Of a stretch of 64,000 nt of DNA, positions 56,660 to 64,000 are shown one piece after another. The translations under genes were made by a program, and so were the position numbers. The stretch is from Lysobacter_I brunescens (GTDB taxonomy: Bacteria; Pseudomonadota; Gammaproteobacteria; Xanthomonadales; Xanthomonadaceae). The notes below the pieces were generated by a model that was not told where the DNA came from, searched no databases, and saw only the letters and a list, made by a program, of their open reading frames with translations. Each line of letters begins with the position of its first letter. Position 1 is the stretch's first letter. Location of the stretch: NCBI RefSeq assembly GCF_042677005.1, contig NZ_JBHTIF010000001.1, positions 620,001 through 684,000 on the forward strand, given 5' to 3'.

Positions 56660-56917
56660 ATGTCCCGCACCACAGCCCGCGCCGCCCTGCTGCCGCTGCT
56701 CGCCGCCTGCCTCGCGCTGGCCGCCTGCTCGAAACCCGAGGTGCCGGAGCACGACAACCCGCCCGAGCCGCAGGCCGCCGCGCAGCCTGCCGAATTGACC
56801 CAGGCGATCGAGCAGCCGCTCGACAAGGCCAACGCGGCGCAGGCCGCGACCGAAGCGGCATCGGAGAAGCAGGATGCGGCGATCGACGCGGCGACAGGCG
56901 ACGCTGCAGGAAACTGA
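56660..56917 (+). CDS. Small lipoprotein
   Basis: 85 residues. A lipoprotein signal peptide ends in the lipobox LAAC (Cys23), followed by a Pro/Glu-rich spacer (EVPEHDNPPEPQ) and an Ala/Gln/Glu-rich helix (LTQAIEQPLDKANAAQAATE), Lpp-like in composition. An ACGGAGG ribosome site precedes the ATG. Likely anchored in a cell-envelope membrane; function unknown. Confidence 0.8.
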   Translation: MSRTTARAALLPLLAACLALAACSKPEVPEHDNPPEPQAAAQPAELTQAIEQPLDKANAAQAATEAASEKQDAAIDAATGDAAGN

Positions 56918-56936
56918 TACTTCAGCGAGCGAGCGA

Positions 56937-57003
56937 TCGCGACTTGCGTCGCTCCCACAGAAAGCGAAACAGCCTGCTCTTGTGGGAGCGACGCAAGTCG
57001 CGA
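56937..57003. repeat. Perfect 23-bp inverted repeat (REP-like)
   Basis: 56937-56959 and 56981-57003 are exact reverse complements (23 of 23) around a 21-base loop. Each arm also holds a smaller hairpin GCGAC-GCAA-GTCGC. The TGTGGGAGCG head differs from the GTAG class at 30380, suggesting a second repeat family. Confidence 0.75.
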
Positions 57004-57030
57004 ACCGCTTTCAGCAACGACATGCCCCAA

Positions 57031-57063
57031 GCGAAAACGCCCGGCATCGCCGGGCGTTTTCGC
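57031..57063. terminator. Bidirectional terminator between lipoprotein gene and sppA
   Basis: gcgaaaacgcccgg (57031-57044) and 57050-57063 form a 14-bp perfect stem around CATCG. The stem itself carries TTTT near its base on both strands. It lies between convergent genes. Confidence 0.8.
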
Positions 57064-57089
57064 ATGCATCACCACATTCTCGAACCGGA

Positions 57090-58994
57090 TCAGAACCCGC
57101 AGAAGCAGTACGCGATCGCGCTCACCGGCTTGCCGCTGCGGCCGGCTTCGATGGCGCGTTCGACCATGCGCAGGTCCCGATCCGCCTGCGGGGCGACCTT
57201 GGCGATCATGCCGCGCGCGATCGAGGAATCGGCGAGCATCGCCTGGCCGATGCGGCTGCCGGCGAAGCCGGTGAACCAGCGCTCGAACGGAGTGAGCTCG
57301 CGCTCGATGTAGCGCACGCGGTACTCGTCCGGCTTGCCGCCGAGCTTGGCGCGCTTGGCGGCATCGGCGATGGCCGTCTGCAGGCCGCCGAAGGCATCGA
57401 CCAGGCCGCGCTCCTTCGCCTGCGCGCCGGACCACACGCGACCGCGGGCGACGGCATCGATGTCGGCGACCGGCTTCTTGCGCGCTTCGGAGACCTTGCC
57501 GGTGAAGTCGCGGTAGCCCTTCTCGATCACGCTCTGGATCACGCCGCCGACTTCCGGCGACAGCGGGCGGGTGACGTCGAAGGCGCCGGCGATCTTCGTC
57601 GTGGACACGCCGTCGGTGCGCACGCCGATCTTCTCCAGCGCGCGGGAGAAGGTCGGAATCATGCCGAAGATGCCGATGGAGCCGGTGACCGTGGACGGGT
57701 CGGCGTAGATGCGGTCGGCATTCATGCTGATCCAGTAGCCACCGGATGCGGCGACATCGCCCATCGACACGACCACTGGCTTGCCGGCCTTCTTCAGCGC
57801 GACCACTTCGCGACGGATCTGCTCGGAGGCGAAGACTTCGCCGCCGGGCGAATCCACGCGCAGCACCACGGCCTTGGTGGATTCGTTCTCGCGCGCGTCG
57901 CGCAGCAGGGCAGCGGTGGATTCGCCGCCGATGGTACCCGGCGGCTGCTCGCCGCCGGTGATTTCGCCCGAGGCGACCACGATGGCGACATGGTCGCCGT
58001 CGCCGATCGCCATGTGCGTGCCGTTGATGTGGGCGAGGTAGCCTTCGTAGGAGATCTGGCGGAAACCGCCGTCCGCGTTTTCGTCCTCGACGCCGAGCTT
58101 GGTCAGCATGGCGTCGATCTCTTCGCGAGTCTTCAGGCCGGTGACCCACTTGTGCTTGAGCGCGTATTTCGCGAGATCGCCCTGCACTTCGACGATGCCG
58201 GTGGGCAGGTCGTTGATCGAGGCGGACAGCGCTTCCGGCGAGATCTTCCGCGCCTTGGCGACATCGGCGATGTAGCGCTGCCAGATGTCGTTCATCCAGA
58301 ACAGGTCGGCTTGCTTCGATTCCGGCGACGCGGCGTCGAGCACGTACGGTTCGGCGGCGGACTTGTACTCGCCGACCTTGAACAGATGCACGTCGACGCC
58401 GAGCTTGTCCTGCAGGCCTTCGCGGAAGTACTGGCGATAGCGGCCCAGGCCTTCGATCAGCATGCCGCCCATCGGGTCGAGGTAGATCTCGTCGGCCTGC
58501 GCGGCCAGCAGGTACTGCGACTGGTCGAAGGATTCGCCGAAGGCGATGACCTTCTTGCCGGCGGTGCGCAGCGCGGCGATGGCTTCGGCGATCTCGCGCG
58601 TCGAGGCGTAGCCGCTGAAGGCCAGGCCATCCACGCGCAGCACCACGCGCTCGATGCGCTTGTCGTTCTTCGCGGCCTTCAGCACGCGCAGCACGTCGCG
58701 CAGCTGCACTTCGGCGGCGCCGTCGTCGCCCAGCGCGCCGGCCAGCGCACGGCTCATCGGATCGAGCGAGAACTGCTCGACCAGGTTGCCTTCGGGATCG
58801 ATCACCAGCGTGGTGCGCTCGTGCACGGGCAGCACGCGCGGACCGGCGCTGGCGCCGATGCCCACGGCGGCGACGAAGAAGAACAGCAGGCCGAAGAACA
58901 CGAGGTTCAACACCAGCCGGCGGGTGAAGTTCATTGCATCCCAGATGCCGACCAGCACGGTGGCGATGGGACCGCGTCGACGCGGTTCGTTCAT
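57090..58994 (-). CDS. sppA: Signal peptide peptidase SppA (67-kDa type)
   Basis: 634 residues, full-length double-domain SppA. An N-terminal transmembrane anchor (LVLNLVFFGLLFFFVAAVGI) leaves the bulk in the periplasm, where it degrades cleaved signal peptides. Catalytic Lys211 lies in KVGEYKSAAEPY and Ser417 in GDVAASGGYW, from the two halves, as in the E. coli enzyme (family knowledge). Supporting: SPGGEVFASEQI and DPSTVTGSIGIFGMIP. Possibly cotranscribed with the MATE gene, which lies 54 bases upstream. Confidence 0.95.
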   Translation of the reverse strand: MNEPRRRGPIATVLVGIWDAMNFTRRLVLNLVFFGLLFFFVAAVGIGASAGPRVLPVHERTTLVIDPEGNLVEQFSLDPMSRALAGALGDDGAAEVQLRDVLRVLKAAKNDKRIERVVLRVDGLAFSGYASTREIAEAIAALRTAGKKVIAFGESFDQSQYLLAAQADEIYLDPMGGMLIEGLGRYRQYFREGLQDKLGVDVHLFKVGEYKSAAEPYVLDAASPESKQADLFWMNDIWQRYIADVAKARKISPEALSASINDLPTGIVEVQGDLAKYALKHKWVTGLKTREEIDAMLTKLGVEDENADGGFRQISYEGYLAHINGTHMAIGDGDHVAIVVASGEITGGEQPPGTIGGESTAALLRDARENESTKAVVLRVDSPGGEVFASEQIRREVVALKKAGKPVVVSMGDVAASGGYWISMNADRIYADPSTVTGSIGIFGMIPTFSRALEKIGVRTDGVSTTKIAGAFDVTRPLSPEVGGVIQSVIEKGYRDFTGKVSEARKKPVADIDAVARGRVWSGAQAKERGLVDAFGGLQTAIADAAKRAKLGGKPDEYRVRYIERELTPFERWFTGFAGSRIGQAMLADSSIARGMIAKVAPQADRDLRMVERAIEAGRSGKPVSAIAYCFCGF

Positions 58995-59048
58995 GTGGAC
59001 TCTCTCCTGGAACTTTCGGAATCAGTCTGACGGCTGGGCCGGGCGGCG

Positions 59049-60482
59049 TCATCCGCCATCGGTCATGACGACGTTCTGCCCGACCGGGATGCGCCCGGAC
59101 AGGCGGACGAAGCGGGTGGACAGCAGGATCGCGGCGACGGTGAGGCCCGCGATCAGGCCGATCCACATGCCCTTCGGGCCCAGCGCCGGGGTCAACGCCC
59201 CCACCCCCAGGCCCAGCACCGCGCCCAGCGGCATGCCGATCCCCCAGTACGCGAGGGCGGCGATGAGCATCGGCACCCGAGTGTCCTTCAGGCCGCGCAG
59301 GGCACCGATCGAGAGCACCTGGATGCCATCGGGGAACTGGAAGGTGGCGGCCATCAGCAGCAGCGTGGCGGCCAGCGCGGCGACCGCGGCGTCGTTCGTG
59401 TACAGACCGGCGATGGCGTCGTTGGCGAGGAACAGGGTGCTGCCGGTCGCCAGCTGTGTCATCACCACCAGCGCGTAGCCGGCAAACGCGGCACGGCGCA
59501 GGCCGTCGCGGTCCCCACGGCCCACGGCATGGCCGACGCGCACGGTGGTCGCCTCGGCCAGGGCCATCGGCACCATGAAGCACAGGCTGGACACGTTGAT
59601 GGCGATCTGGTGCGCGGCCGAGGGCACTTCGCCCAGCCGGCCAATCACCAGCGCCGTGGCGACGAACAGCCCGCCCTCCATCAGCCAGGTCAGGCCGATC
59701 GGCAGGCCGGTCCTGAGCAGGTCGCCGATCGGCGCGCGGCGCGGAGGTTCGAGGTGGCCGAACAGCTGCAGGTCGTGGAAACGCCGCGTGCGCAGCAGGT
59801 AGGCGGCCATGGCCAGCAGCTGCGCCCACATCACTAGGCCCGAGGCGATGCCCAGGCCGCCGGCACCCAGTTCGGGCAGCAGACCATCGACTCCGAAGGC
59901 CAGCGCGTAGCCCAGCGGCACCAGCAGCACCAGCCCGCCAAAGCCAATCACCATGGTCGGCACCGTGTGGTGCAGGCCGTCGCAGAGGTAGCGCATGCAC
60001 AGGTACAGGGCCAGCGCCGGCACGCCCCAGCGGATGCCGTGGACGAAGGCGGTGGCGCCGGGGCGGATCTCCGGGGCGATGCCCATGCTCTCCAGCGCCA
60101 GCGGGATCGCGCTGAGAAAGGCGAACATCACCATCCCCAGCACCAGCGCCAGCCACATCGCCTGGCGGAACAGCGGGCCGATCTCGCCGCGCCGGCCCGC
60201 GCCGTCGAGCTGCGATACCGAAGCCGGCAGTGCGATCAGCGTGCCCATCGGCACCAGCAGCGGCAGCCAGAACAGCGCCGTGCCGATCGACACCGCTGCC
60301 AGCGTGGCCGTACCGTGGTGGCCGGCGATCACCGCATCGACGAAGCCGATCAGGCCGCTGGACACATGCCCCGCGATCAGCGGGGCGGCCAGGCGCGCGC
60401 TGGTGCGCAGCTCGTCGCGGAAGCGCGGCGTGGAGGGAGGCGTTGGAGTCATCTCGGTCGTCGAGGCGGCCAGCATGGCCAT
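59049..60482 (-). CDS. MATE-family multidrug exporter (NorM-like)
   Basis: 477 residues with twelve predicted membrane segments in two homologous halves, the MATE layout. AAPLIAGHVSSGLIGFVDAV is helix 1 with family features. MWLALVLGMVMFAFLSAIPL, VPALALYLCMRYLCDGLHHT and PIGLTWLMEGGLFVATALVI follow. The alternative start at 60452 (MTPTPPSTPR) is equally likely; neither has a clear ribosome site. It probably exports cationic compounds using Na+ or H+. Divergent from the DUF3667 gene. Confidence 0.9.
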   Translation of the reverse strand: MAMLAASTTEMTPTPPSTPRFRDELRTSARLAAPLIAGHVSSGLIGFVDAVIAGHHGTATLAAVSIGTALFWLPLLVPMGTLIALPASVSQLDGAGRRGEIGPLFRQAMWLALVLGMVMFAFLSAIPLALESMGIAPEIRPGATAFVHGIRWGVPALALYLCMRYLCDGLHHTVPTMVIGFGGLVLLVPLGYALAFGVDGLLPELGAGGLGIASGLVMWAQLLAMAAYLLRTRRFHDLQLFGHLEPPRRAPIGDLLRTGLPIGLTWLMEGGLFVATALVIGRLGEVPSAAHQIAINVSSLCFMVPMALAEATTVRVGHAVGRGDRDGLRRAAFAGYALVVMTQLATGSTLFLANDAIAGLYTNDAAVAALAATLLLMAATFQFPDGIQVLSIGALRGLKDTRVPMLIAALAYWGIGMPLGAVLGLGVGALTPALGPKGMWIGLIAGLTVAAILLSTRFVRLSGRIPVGQNVVMTDGG

Positions 60483-60553
60483 GGCAGGTCCGCTGGCGCG
60501 GACACGGGGGCTGCTATCTTACCCGGCCGAACGGCGGCGCCCGGGGAGCGCAC

Positions 60554-61711
60554 ATGAACGATCATCACGCCTCGCGCTGCGACAACTGCGAAACCCCGCT
60601 GGTCGGCGCCTACTGCCACATCTGCGGCCAACACGCCCACAACCCGCTGCGCAGCTTCAAGCATGCGGTGGAGGACGTGTTCGAGTCGTTCTGGCACCTC
60701 GACGGCCGCATCTTCCGCACCCTGCGCGACCTGCTGGTGCCCGGCCGCGTCGCGAAGAACTACCTCGACGGCCGGCGTGTCGCCTACGTGCCGCCGCTGC
60801 GGCTGTTCGTGATCCTCAGCCTGCTGACCTTCTTCATCGGCAAACTGACGATCCACGTGGACCCGGTTCCGATGCACGCGGCGAACCCGGACGGCACCCT
60901 GCAGACCAGCGACATCGAGGTCGGCGAGACCGGCATCCGCAGCGCAGCCACGGTCGATGCCGTGCTGAAGGCGCGCGCCTCCGCGTTCGAATCGCTGGGC
61001 GAGCTGCGCGACAACCCCTTCGGCCAGGCCATGCTCTCGATGCTCGGGCCGAACACCGAGCAGTCGCTGCACGAGACCACCCGCAAGCGGCTCATCGAAT
61101 TGAAGGCCACGCCCGAGCAGCTGCGCGCCGCCGGTTACGACGCCGACAAACCGTGGGCGCCAGCGGCGGACAGCCCCATCACCTCGGCAGCGGACACGGC
61201 CTTCACCCCGGCGCCCGGCGAAGGCTGGTTCACGCGCTGGCTGAAGCAGCGCGGCGAACGCATGCGCCAGAACGCGAACGCGATCCGCAAGGATCCCGAC
61301 ATGCTGATCAAGCTCATCCTCGGCGCGGTGCCGGGCGCGCTGCTCATGCTGATGCCGGTGTTCGCGCTGTTCCTGAAGCTGCTCTACATCCGCTCCGGTC
61401 GCGGCTTCCTCGAACACCTGGTCGTCGCGATGTACAGCCACATCGCCCTGCTGTGCATGCTGCTCGTCAATTTCGTCGCGCTCGGGCTGGGTACGCTGGT
61501 CGGCGGCACCGCGATGGCGGTGGCGACCAATGCCTTCGCCGTCGTGCTGTTCGGCTTCGTCGCCCCGGCCTACCTGCTGTGGATGCAGAAACGGGTCTAT
61601 GCGCAGGGCTGGATCAAGACCCTCGCGAAGTACGCGATCCTCGGCAGCGTGTACACCGTGCTGCTCGGTTGCGCGCTGATCTATGCTGTCCTCGCGGGCA
61701 TCAGCAGCTGA
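60554..61711 (+). CDS. DUF3667 membrane protein
   Basis: 385 residues. An N-terminal zinc ribbon (CDNCETPLVGAYCHICGQ: two C-x2-C pairs) precedes a juxtamembrane region with SFKHAVEDVFESFWHLDGRI and VPGRVAKNYLDGRRVAYVPP, then a membrane segment LRLFVILSLLTFFIGKL. A ~150-residue loop and four C-terminal transmembrane helices follow. Start supported by GGGGAG upstream and the immediate ribbon. The family is uncharacterised; its zinc ribbon and membrane location suggest a scaffold or assembly factor (inference). Confidence 0.85.
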   Translation: MNDHHASRCDNCETPLVGAYCHICGQHAHNPLRSFKHAVEDVFESFWHLDGRIFRTLRDLLVPGRVAKNYLDGRRVAYVPPLRLFVILSLLTFFIGKLTIHVDPVPMHAANPDGTLQTSDIEVGETGIRSAATVDAVLKARASAFESLGELRDNPFGQAMLSMLGPNTEQSLHETTRKRLIELKATPEQLRAAGYDADKPWAPAADSPITSAADTAFTPAPGEGWFTRWLKQRGERMRQNANAIRKDPDMLIKLILGAVPGALLMLMPVFALFLKLLYIRSGRGFLEHLVVAMYSHIALLCMLLVNFVALGLGTLVGGTAMAVATNAFAVVLFGFVAPAYLLWMQKRVYAQGWIKTLAKYAILGSVYTVLLGCALIYAVLAGISS

Positions 61712-61745
61712 CGCCCGTCCCTTCCCCCAAGGCCCCCTGCACGAC

Positions 61746-62075
61746 ATGACCGCATCCCGAAGGACCGGCGTCCTCTACGAAGTGAACATCGAGGTCGATG
61801 CCTCCGCGCACGAGGAGTACCGCGCCTGGCTGCGCGACCACATCGCCGAGATCCTCGCGCTCCCCGGCTTCACGGGAGCCAAGCTCTTCGAGGTGCTGGA
61901 CCCGCCGGCCAGCGCCGGCCGCATCGGCCTGTGCGTGCAGTACGCGCTGAAGGACCAGGCGGCGCTCGACGACTACCTGCGCGAGCATGCGCCGCGCCTG
62001 CGCGCCGACGGCATGGCGCGCTTCGGAGGTCGCTTCCAGGCCAGCCGGCGCGTCCTGCGCGCCACCAAACGCTGA
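61746..62075 (+). CDS. DUF4286 protein
   Basis: 109 residues. VLYEVNIEVDASAHEEYRAW, LPGFTGAKLFEV and CVQYALKDQAALDDYLREHA match DUF4286 (a dimeric alpha/beta-barrel-like fold related to stress-response monooxygenase-like proteins). The family ends with a basic FGGRFQASRRVL. It starts 34 bases after the DUF3667 stop and may be cotranscribed. Function unknown. Confidence 0.85.
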   Translation: MTASRRTGVLYEVNIEVDASAHEEYRAWLRDHIAEILALPGFTGAKLFEVLDPPASAGRIGLCVQYALKDQAALDDYLREHAPRLRADGMARFGGRFQASRRVLRATKR

Positions 62076-62108
62076 AGTGGCCCGCCGGGCTCGGGGCCCG
62101 GGCGGAAC

Positions 62109-62741
62109 TCAGCCCCGGCCGGGCCAGATCCGGCCGAGCCAGCCCGACTTGCCGCCCTGGGCACCGCGCGCGGGCGTCTCCACCAGGGTCGCGGCCACCG
62201 CGCTGTCGCGCAGCCGGGCGATCGACGCGACGCGCTCCGGCGGCATGTGCTTGATCACGAAGCGGGCCTCGTCGTTCAGGGCCAGCCAGGCCTCGCCGTC
62301 CAGGCTGCCGTCCTCGCGCTGCGGCAGGGCCCGCTGCAGGGCCTGGCGGAACTCCGCCGGGTCCACGCCGAACACGGCCGAGGCCTGCGCATCATCCAGC
62401 CCGGCCACCACGCGCAGCAGCAGCACAGCCCGGGTGCCGAAGTCCAGGCGCGCCAGGGACGCGAAGTCGCCGTTCCAGTAGGGCGCGACCGGCTCGCTGT
62501 TGAGGACCGGGGTCTGCAGCAGGATGGTCCAGAACTGCAGCGTCCAGCTGTCCTGGGGCAGGCCCGGGGCCTGCAGTGCGAAGCTCTCGATGGCCGCCGC
62601 CAGGGCGCGGTCGCCATGCGACTGGTCGCCGCACTGCAGTTCCGCGAGCAGGGCGGCGCGGCGCTCCATGCCACGCAGGAAATTCCCGAGAGCGGTGCCG
62701 GCAGACGCGGCACTGTCGAGCGTGTTCGGTAGAGCCATCAT
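62109..62741 (-). CDS. Hypothetical protein with sigma-region-4-like segment
   Basis: 210 residues from the ATG at 62741; ATGs at 62738 and 62771 are alternatives and none has a clear ribosome site. The middle (FGTRAVLLLRVVAGLDDAQA, then SAVFGVDPAEFRQALQRALP) reads like the helix-turn-helix of sigma factor region 4. There is no region 2, so it is not a complete sigma factor. The first ~100 residues are helical (TALGNFLRGMERRAALLAEL). The C-terminus ends in a basic, Trp/Gly-rich tail. It may act as a regulator or be a degenerate sigma-like protein; function unknown. Confidence 0.65.
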   Translation of the reverse strand: MMALPNTLDSAASAGTALGNFLRGMERRAALLAELQCGDQSHGDRALAAAIESFALQAPGLPQDSWTLQFWTILLQTPVLNSEPVAPYWNGDFASLARLDFGTRAVLLLRVVAGLDDAQASAVFGVDPAEFRQALQRALPQREDGSLDGEAWLALNDEARFVIKHMPPERVASIARLRDSAVAATLVETPARGAQGGKSGWLGRIWPGRG

Positions 62742-63048
62742 TGCGGGGGCGGATTTTCGGAGGCGACGCATGATGCCCTGTGCCCCGCCGGATCGACTTG
62801 ACAATCGTCACGAAACAGGCTCCCACCTGCACCTGTCGGATCGATGGCGGCCATGGGTTGTGCACAGCGGTCACGGGACTGTCATGTCGCCGGACGGTGC
62901 CGTTTCGCGCATGACAGTCCTGCAATGTTTCACGGATAAACGATTGATTTCAAAAAGGATCATTGGCCTTGGCGTTTTTTTCGCCAGACATGGGCAAAGC
63001 CTTGGTTTTCCGGCATCGCGGCGCCGTCGCCGGGCGTCATGCACAAAC

Positions 63049-63071
63049 TTATCCACAGCTTGTGTGGATAA
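63049..63071. promoter_or_regulatory. DnaA-box palindrome 1
   Basis: TTATCCACA at 63049 and its exact inverse TGTGGATAA at 63063, separated by GCTTG. Both match the strong DnaA-box form TTATNCACA. Confidence 0.7.
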
Positions 63072-63500
63072 ATCGCGATTCCTTTCACGATCCGTGACTT
63101 AGCCCGCAATCGTGTGACGGAGGACAGCAATGCGATGCAAGTCGCGTCGCATGAGATCGGGCCGTGCTGCCGGACCGAACCGGCTCCGCCCTCCCCCTCC
63201 TGCCCACCTGCCGGTCCGGCCCGGGCAAGCAAACCGGGTGTCCGGACGTTCGGCGGCCTGGTGCTCGATCGACCCCATCGATGAGCGCCGTCTGTCAAGG
63301 GGTGACGCAGGCGTTGTACACAAGCCGGTTTTTGGCTGGATCGGCGCGGACTTCAACGCTGCAGTTGATGTGCGCGGACGGGTTTCACGCACAAACCATT
63401 GATTTTATTGAAAACGAACATGGCCATTATTTCGCCATGTTTTCGGAACCCCACGAAAACCGGGGCGTGGAACGCGCCACCCACACCTTCATCCACACGC

Positions 63501-63523
63501 TTATCCACAGGCTGTGTGGATAG
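63501..63523. promoter_or_regulatory. DnaA-box palindrome 2
   Basis: TTATCCACA at 63501 and TGTGGATAG at 63515, separated by GGCTG. A further near-match TCATCCACA starts at 63489. Confidence 0.7.
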
Positions 63524-63783
63524 CTCGCCCCGGGTCGATGCGGTGACGTGTGGAGATGCCGCAAACGCCCTCGCTGTCAAGCCCGGTCCGGAACGATTGT
63601 GCACAGCCGCATGCAAGACCGTGTTTCCCGGGGAAAACAGCGCCACGCGCCATCCGCCCGCCGTGTTCCACGCGCAAGCCATTGATTTCAATGACGAACA
63701 AGATGGACATATTTTCGCCATGTTCAGCGAAGCCCACGTTTTCCGGGGCGTGGAACGCATGCCCCACAAGGCCATGCACAGCG

Positions 63784-63806
63784 TTATCCACAGGCTGTGT
63801 GGATGA
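63784..63806. promoter_or_regulatory. DnaA-box palindrome 3
   Basis: TTATCCACA at 63784 and TGTGGATGA at 63798, separated by GGCTG. It ends 38 bases before the priA ATG, so a bound protein could affect priA transcription. Confidence 0.7.
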
Positions 63807-63844
63807 TCGCGGCCACCCCGGGGCGAACCGGTAGACTGCCGGCC

Positions 63845-64000
63845 ATGCACAGCCCCGACACCGTGCTCCGGGTGGCCCTGCCGCTGCCGTTGCCTCGCCT
63901 CTTCGACTACCTGCCGCCGGACGCCGGCGTCGCCATGGTCGGCGGACGCGTGCGGGTGCCCTTCGGCAGCCGCAGCCTGGTCGGGGTGATCGCGGAGATC
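63845..64000 (+). CDS. priA: Primosomal protein N' (PriA), first 52 codons
   Basis: The frame from ATG 63845 runs to the window end. VLRVALPLPLPRLFDYLPPD and GGRVRVPFGSRSLVGVIAEI are the conserved N-terminal 3'-DNA-binding domain of PriA, the helicase that restarts stalled replication forks. The helicase domain lies outside the window. No strong ribosome site is visible before the ATG. The gene lies directly beside the DnaA-box modules. Confidence 0.9.
   Translation, partial: MHSPDTVLRVALPLPLPRLFDYLPPDAGVAMVGGRVRVPFGSRSLVGVIAEI

Larger units (their letters stand above)
62858..63806. repeat. Three diverged ~210-bp modules with DnaA-box palindromes upstream of priA
   Basis: The non-coding kilobase before priA holds three related modules: 62858-63071, 63314-63523 and 63597-63806 (214, 210 and 210 bp). 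Each begins with TTGT(G/A)CACA, contains an AT-rich ATTGATTT block, a TTTCGCCA block and, in modules 2 and 3, CCGGGGCGTGGAACGC. Each ends in a palindrome TTATCCACA-N5-TGTGGAT. Short frames in it are not conserved across all three modules, so it is read as non-coding. Confidence 0.8.

Noticed and set aside
62858..63844. Chromosomal replication origin oriC
   Set aside because: DnaA boxes alone are insufficient: none of dnaA, dnaN, recF, gyrB, rpmH or gidA is nearby, and boxes occur as isolated palindromes in repeated modules rather than a clustered array beside a long AT-rich unwinding region.
63353..63850. 165-codon minus-strand frame with internal similarity across the repeat modules
   Set aside because: The similarity follows from the repeated DNA; there is no start region with a ribosome site, the frame is not kept in module 1, and it runs against priA over its start.

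Overview
The window is dense, high-G+C DNA with short intergenic gaps, ATGA stop/start overlaps and many monocistronic or two-to-five-gene operons. Gene content points to a gammaproteobacterium of the Xanthomonadaceae/Lysobacteraceae (Lysobacter/Luteimonas-like). The supporting features are a fused indolepyruvate ferredoxin oxidoreductase, the def-fmt-rsmB and LysM-dprA-smg-topA blocks, GTAG-headed REP palindromes, and an exported set of a chitin-active LPMO, a proteinase K-type protease and a multicopper oxidase. The family placement is inference from gene content; no 16S gene is present.

Layout. 1-5340 (-) is the N-terminal 1,780 codons of a giant exported protein made of DUF11-type modules, with its 3' end outside the window. 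5919-9569 (+) is indolepyruvate ferredoxin oxidoreductase. 9648-12370 (-) is a BlaI-type repressor and an M56 (BlaR1-like) membrane peptidase with a perfect BlaI-type operator. 12.4-14.7 kb is a patch of lower G+C with a MORN-repeat protein; it is bounded on the right by a truncated duplicate of the adjacent tRNA-Ile(CAU), which looks like an integration scar. 14.7-17.4 kb (-) holds tRNA-Ile, rpoD and dtd.

17.5-28.3 kb is mostly cell-envelope sugar and lipid chemistry: an LpxL-like acyltransferase, two bacterial-PH proteins, a CDP-glycerol transferase-like protein, a WaaE-like glycosyltransferase, SelO, UDP-glucuronate decarboxylase, two paralogous GT2 enzymes with a UXS gene fragment between them, and a GT4 enzyme. 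28.5-32.2 kb carries Uup and an ArnT-like glycosyltransferase. 32.3-35.7 kb (-) is the def-fmt-rsmB translation operon interrupted by two small extra genes. 35.8-45.1 kb (+) is LysM protein, dprA, smg, a four-gene GYF/pilin-like/RDD membrane cluster and topA.

45.6-55 kb is rich in exported enzymes: the AA10 LPMO, two DUF4124 proteins, an S8 protease and a multicopper oxidase, with a uracil-DNA-glycosylase-like/amidohydrolase pair between them. 55.2-62.7 kb holds small conserved genes, an SDR, SppA, a MATE exporter, and DUF3667 and DUF4286 proteins. The last kilobase before priA is non-coding and carries three diverged ~210-bp modules, each ending in a palindromic pair of DnaA-box sequences. 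This is the most unusual structure in the window.
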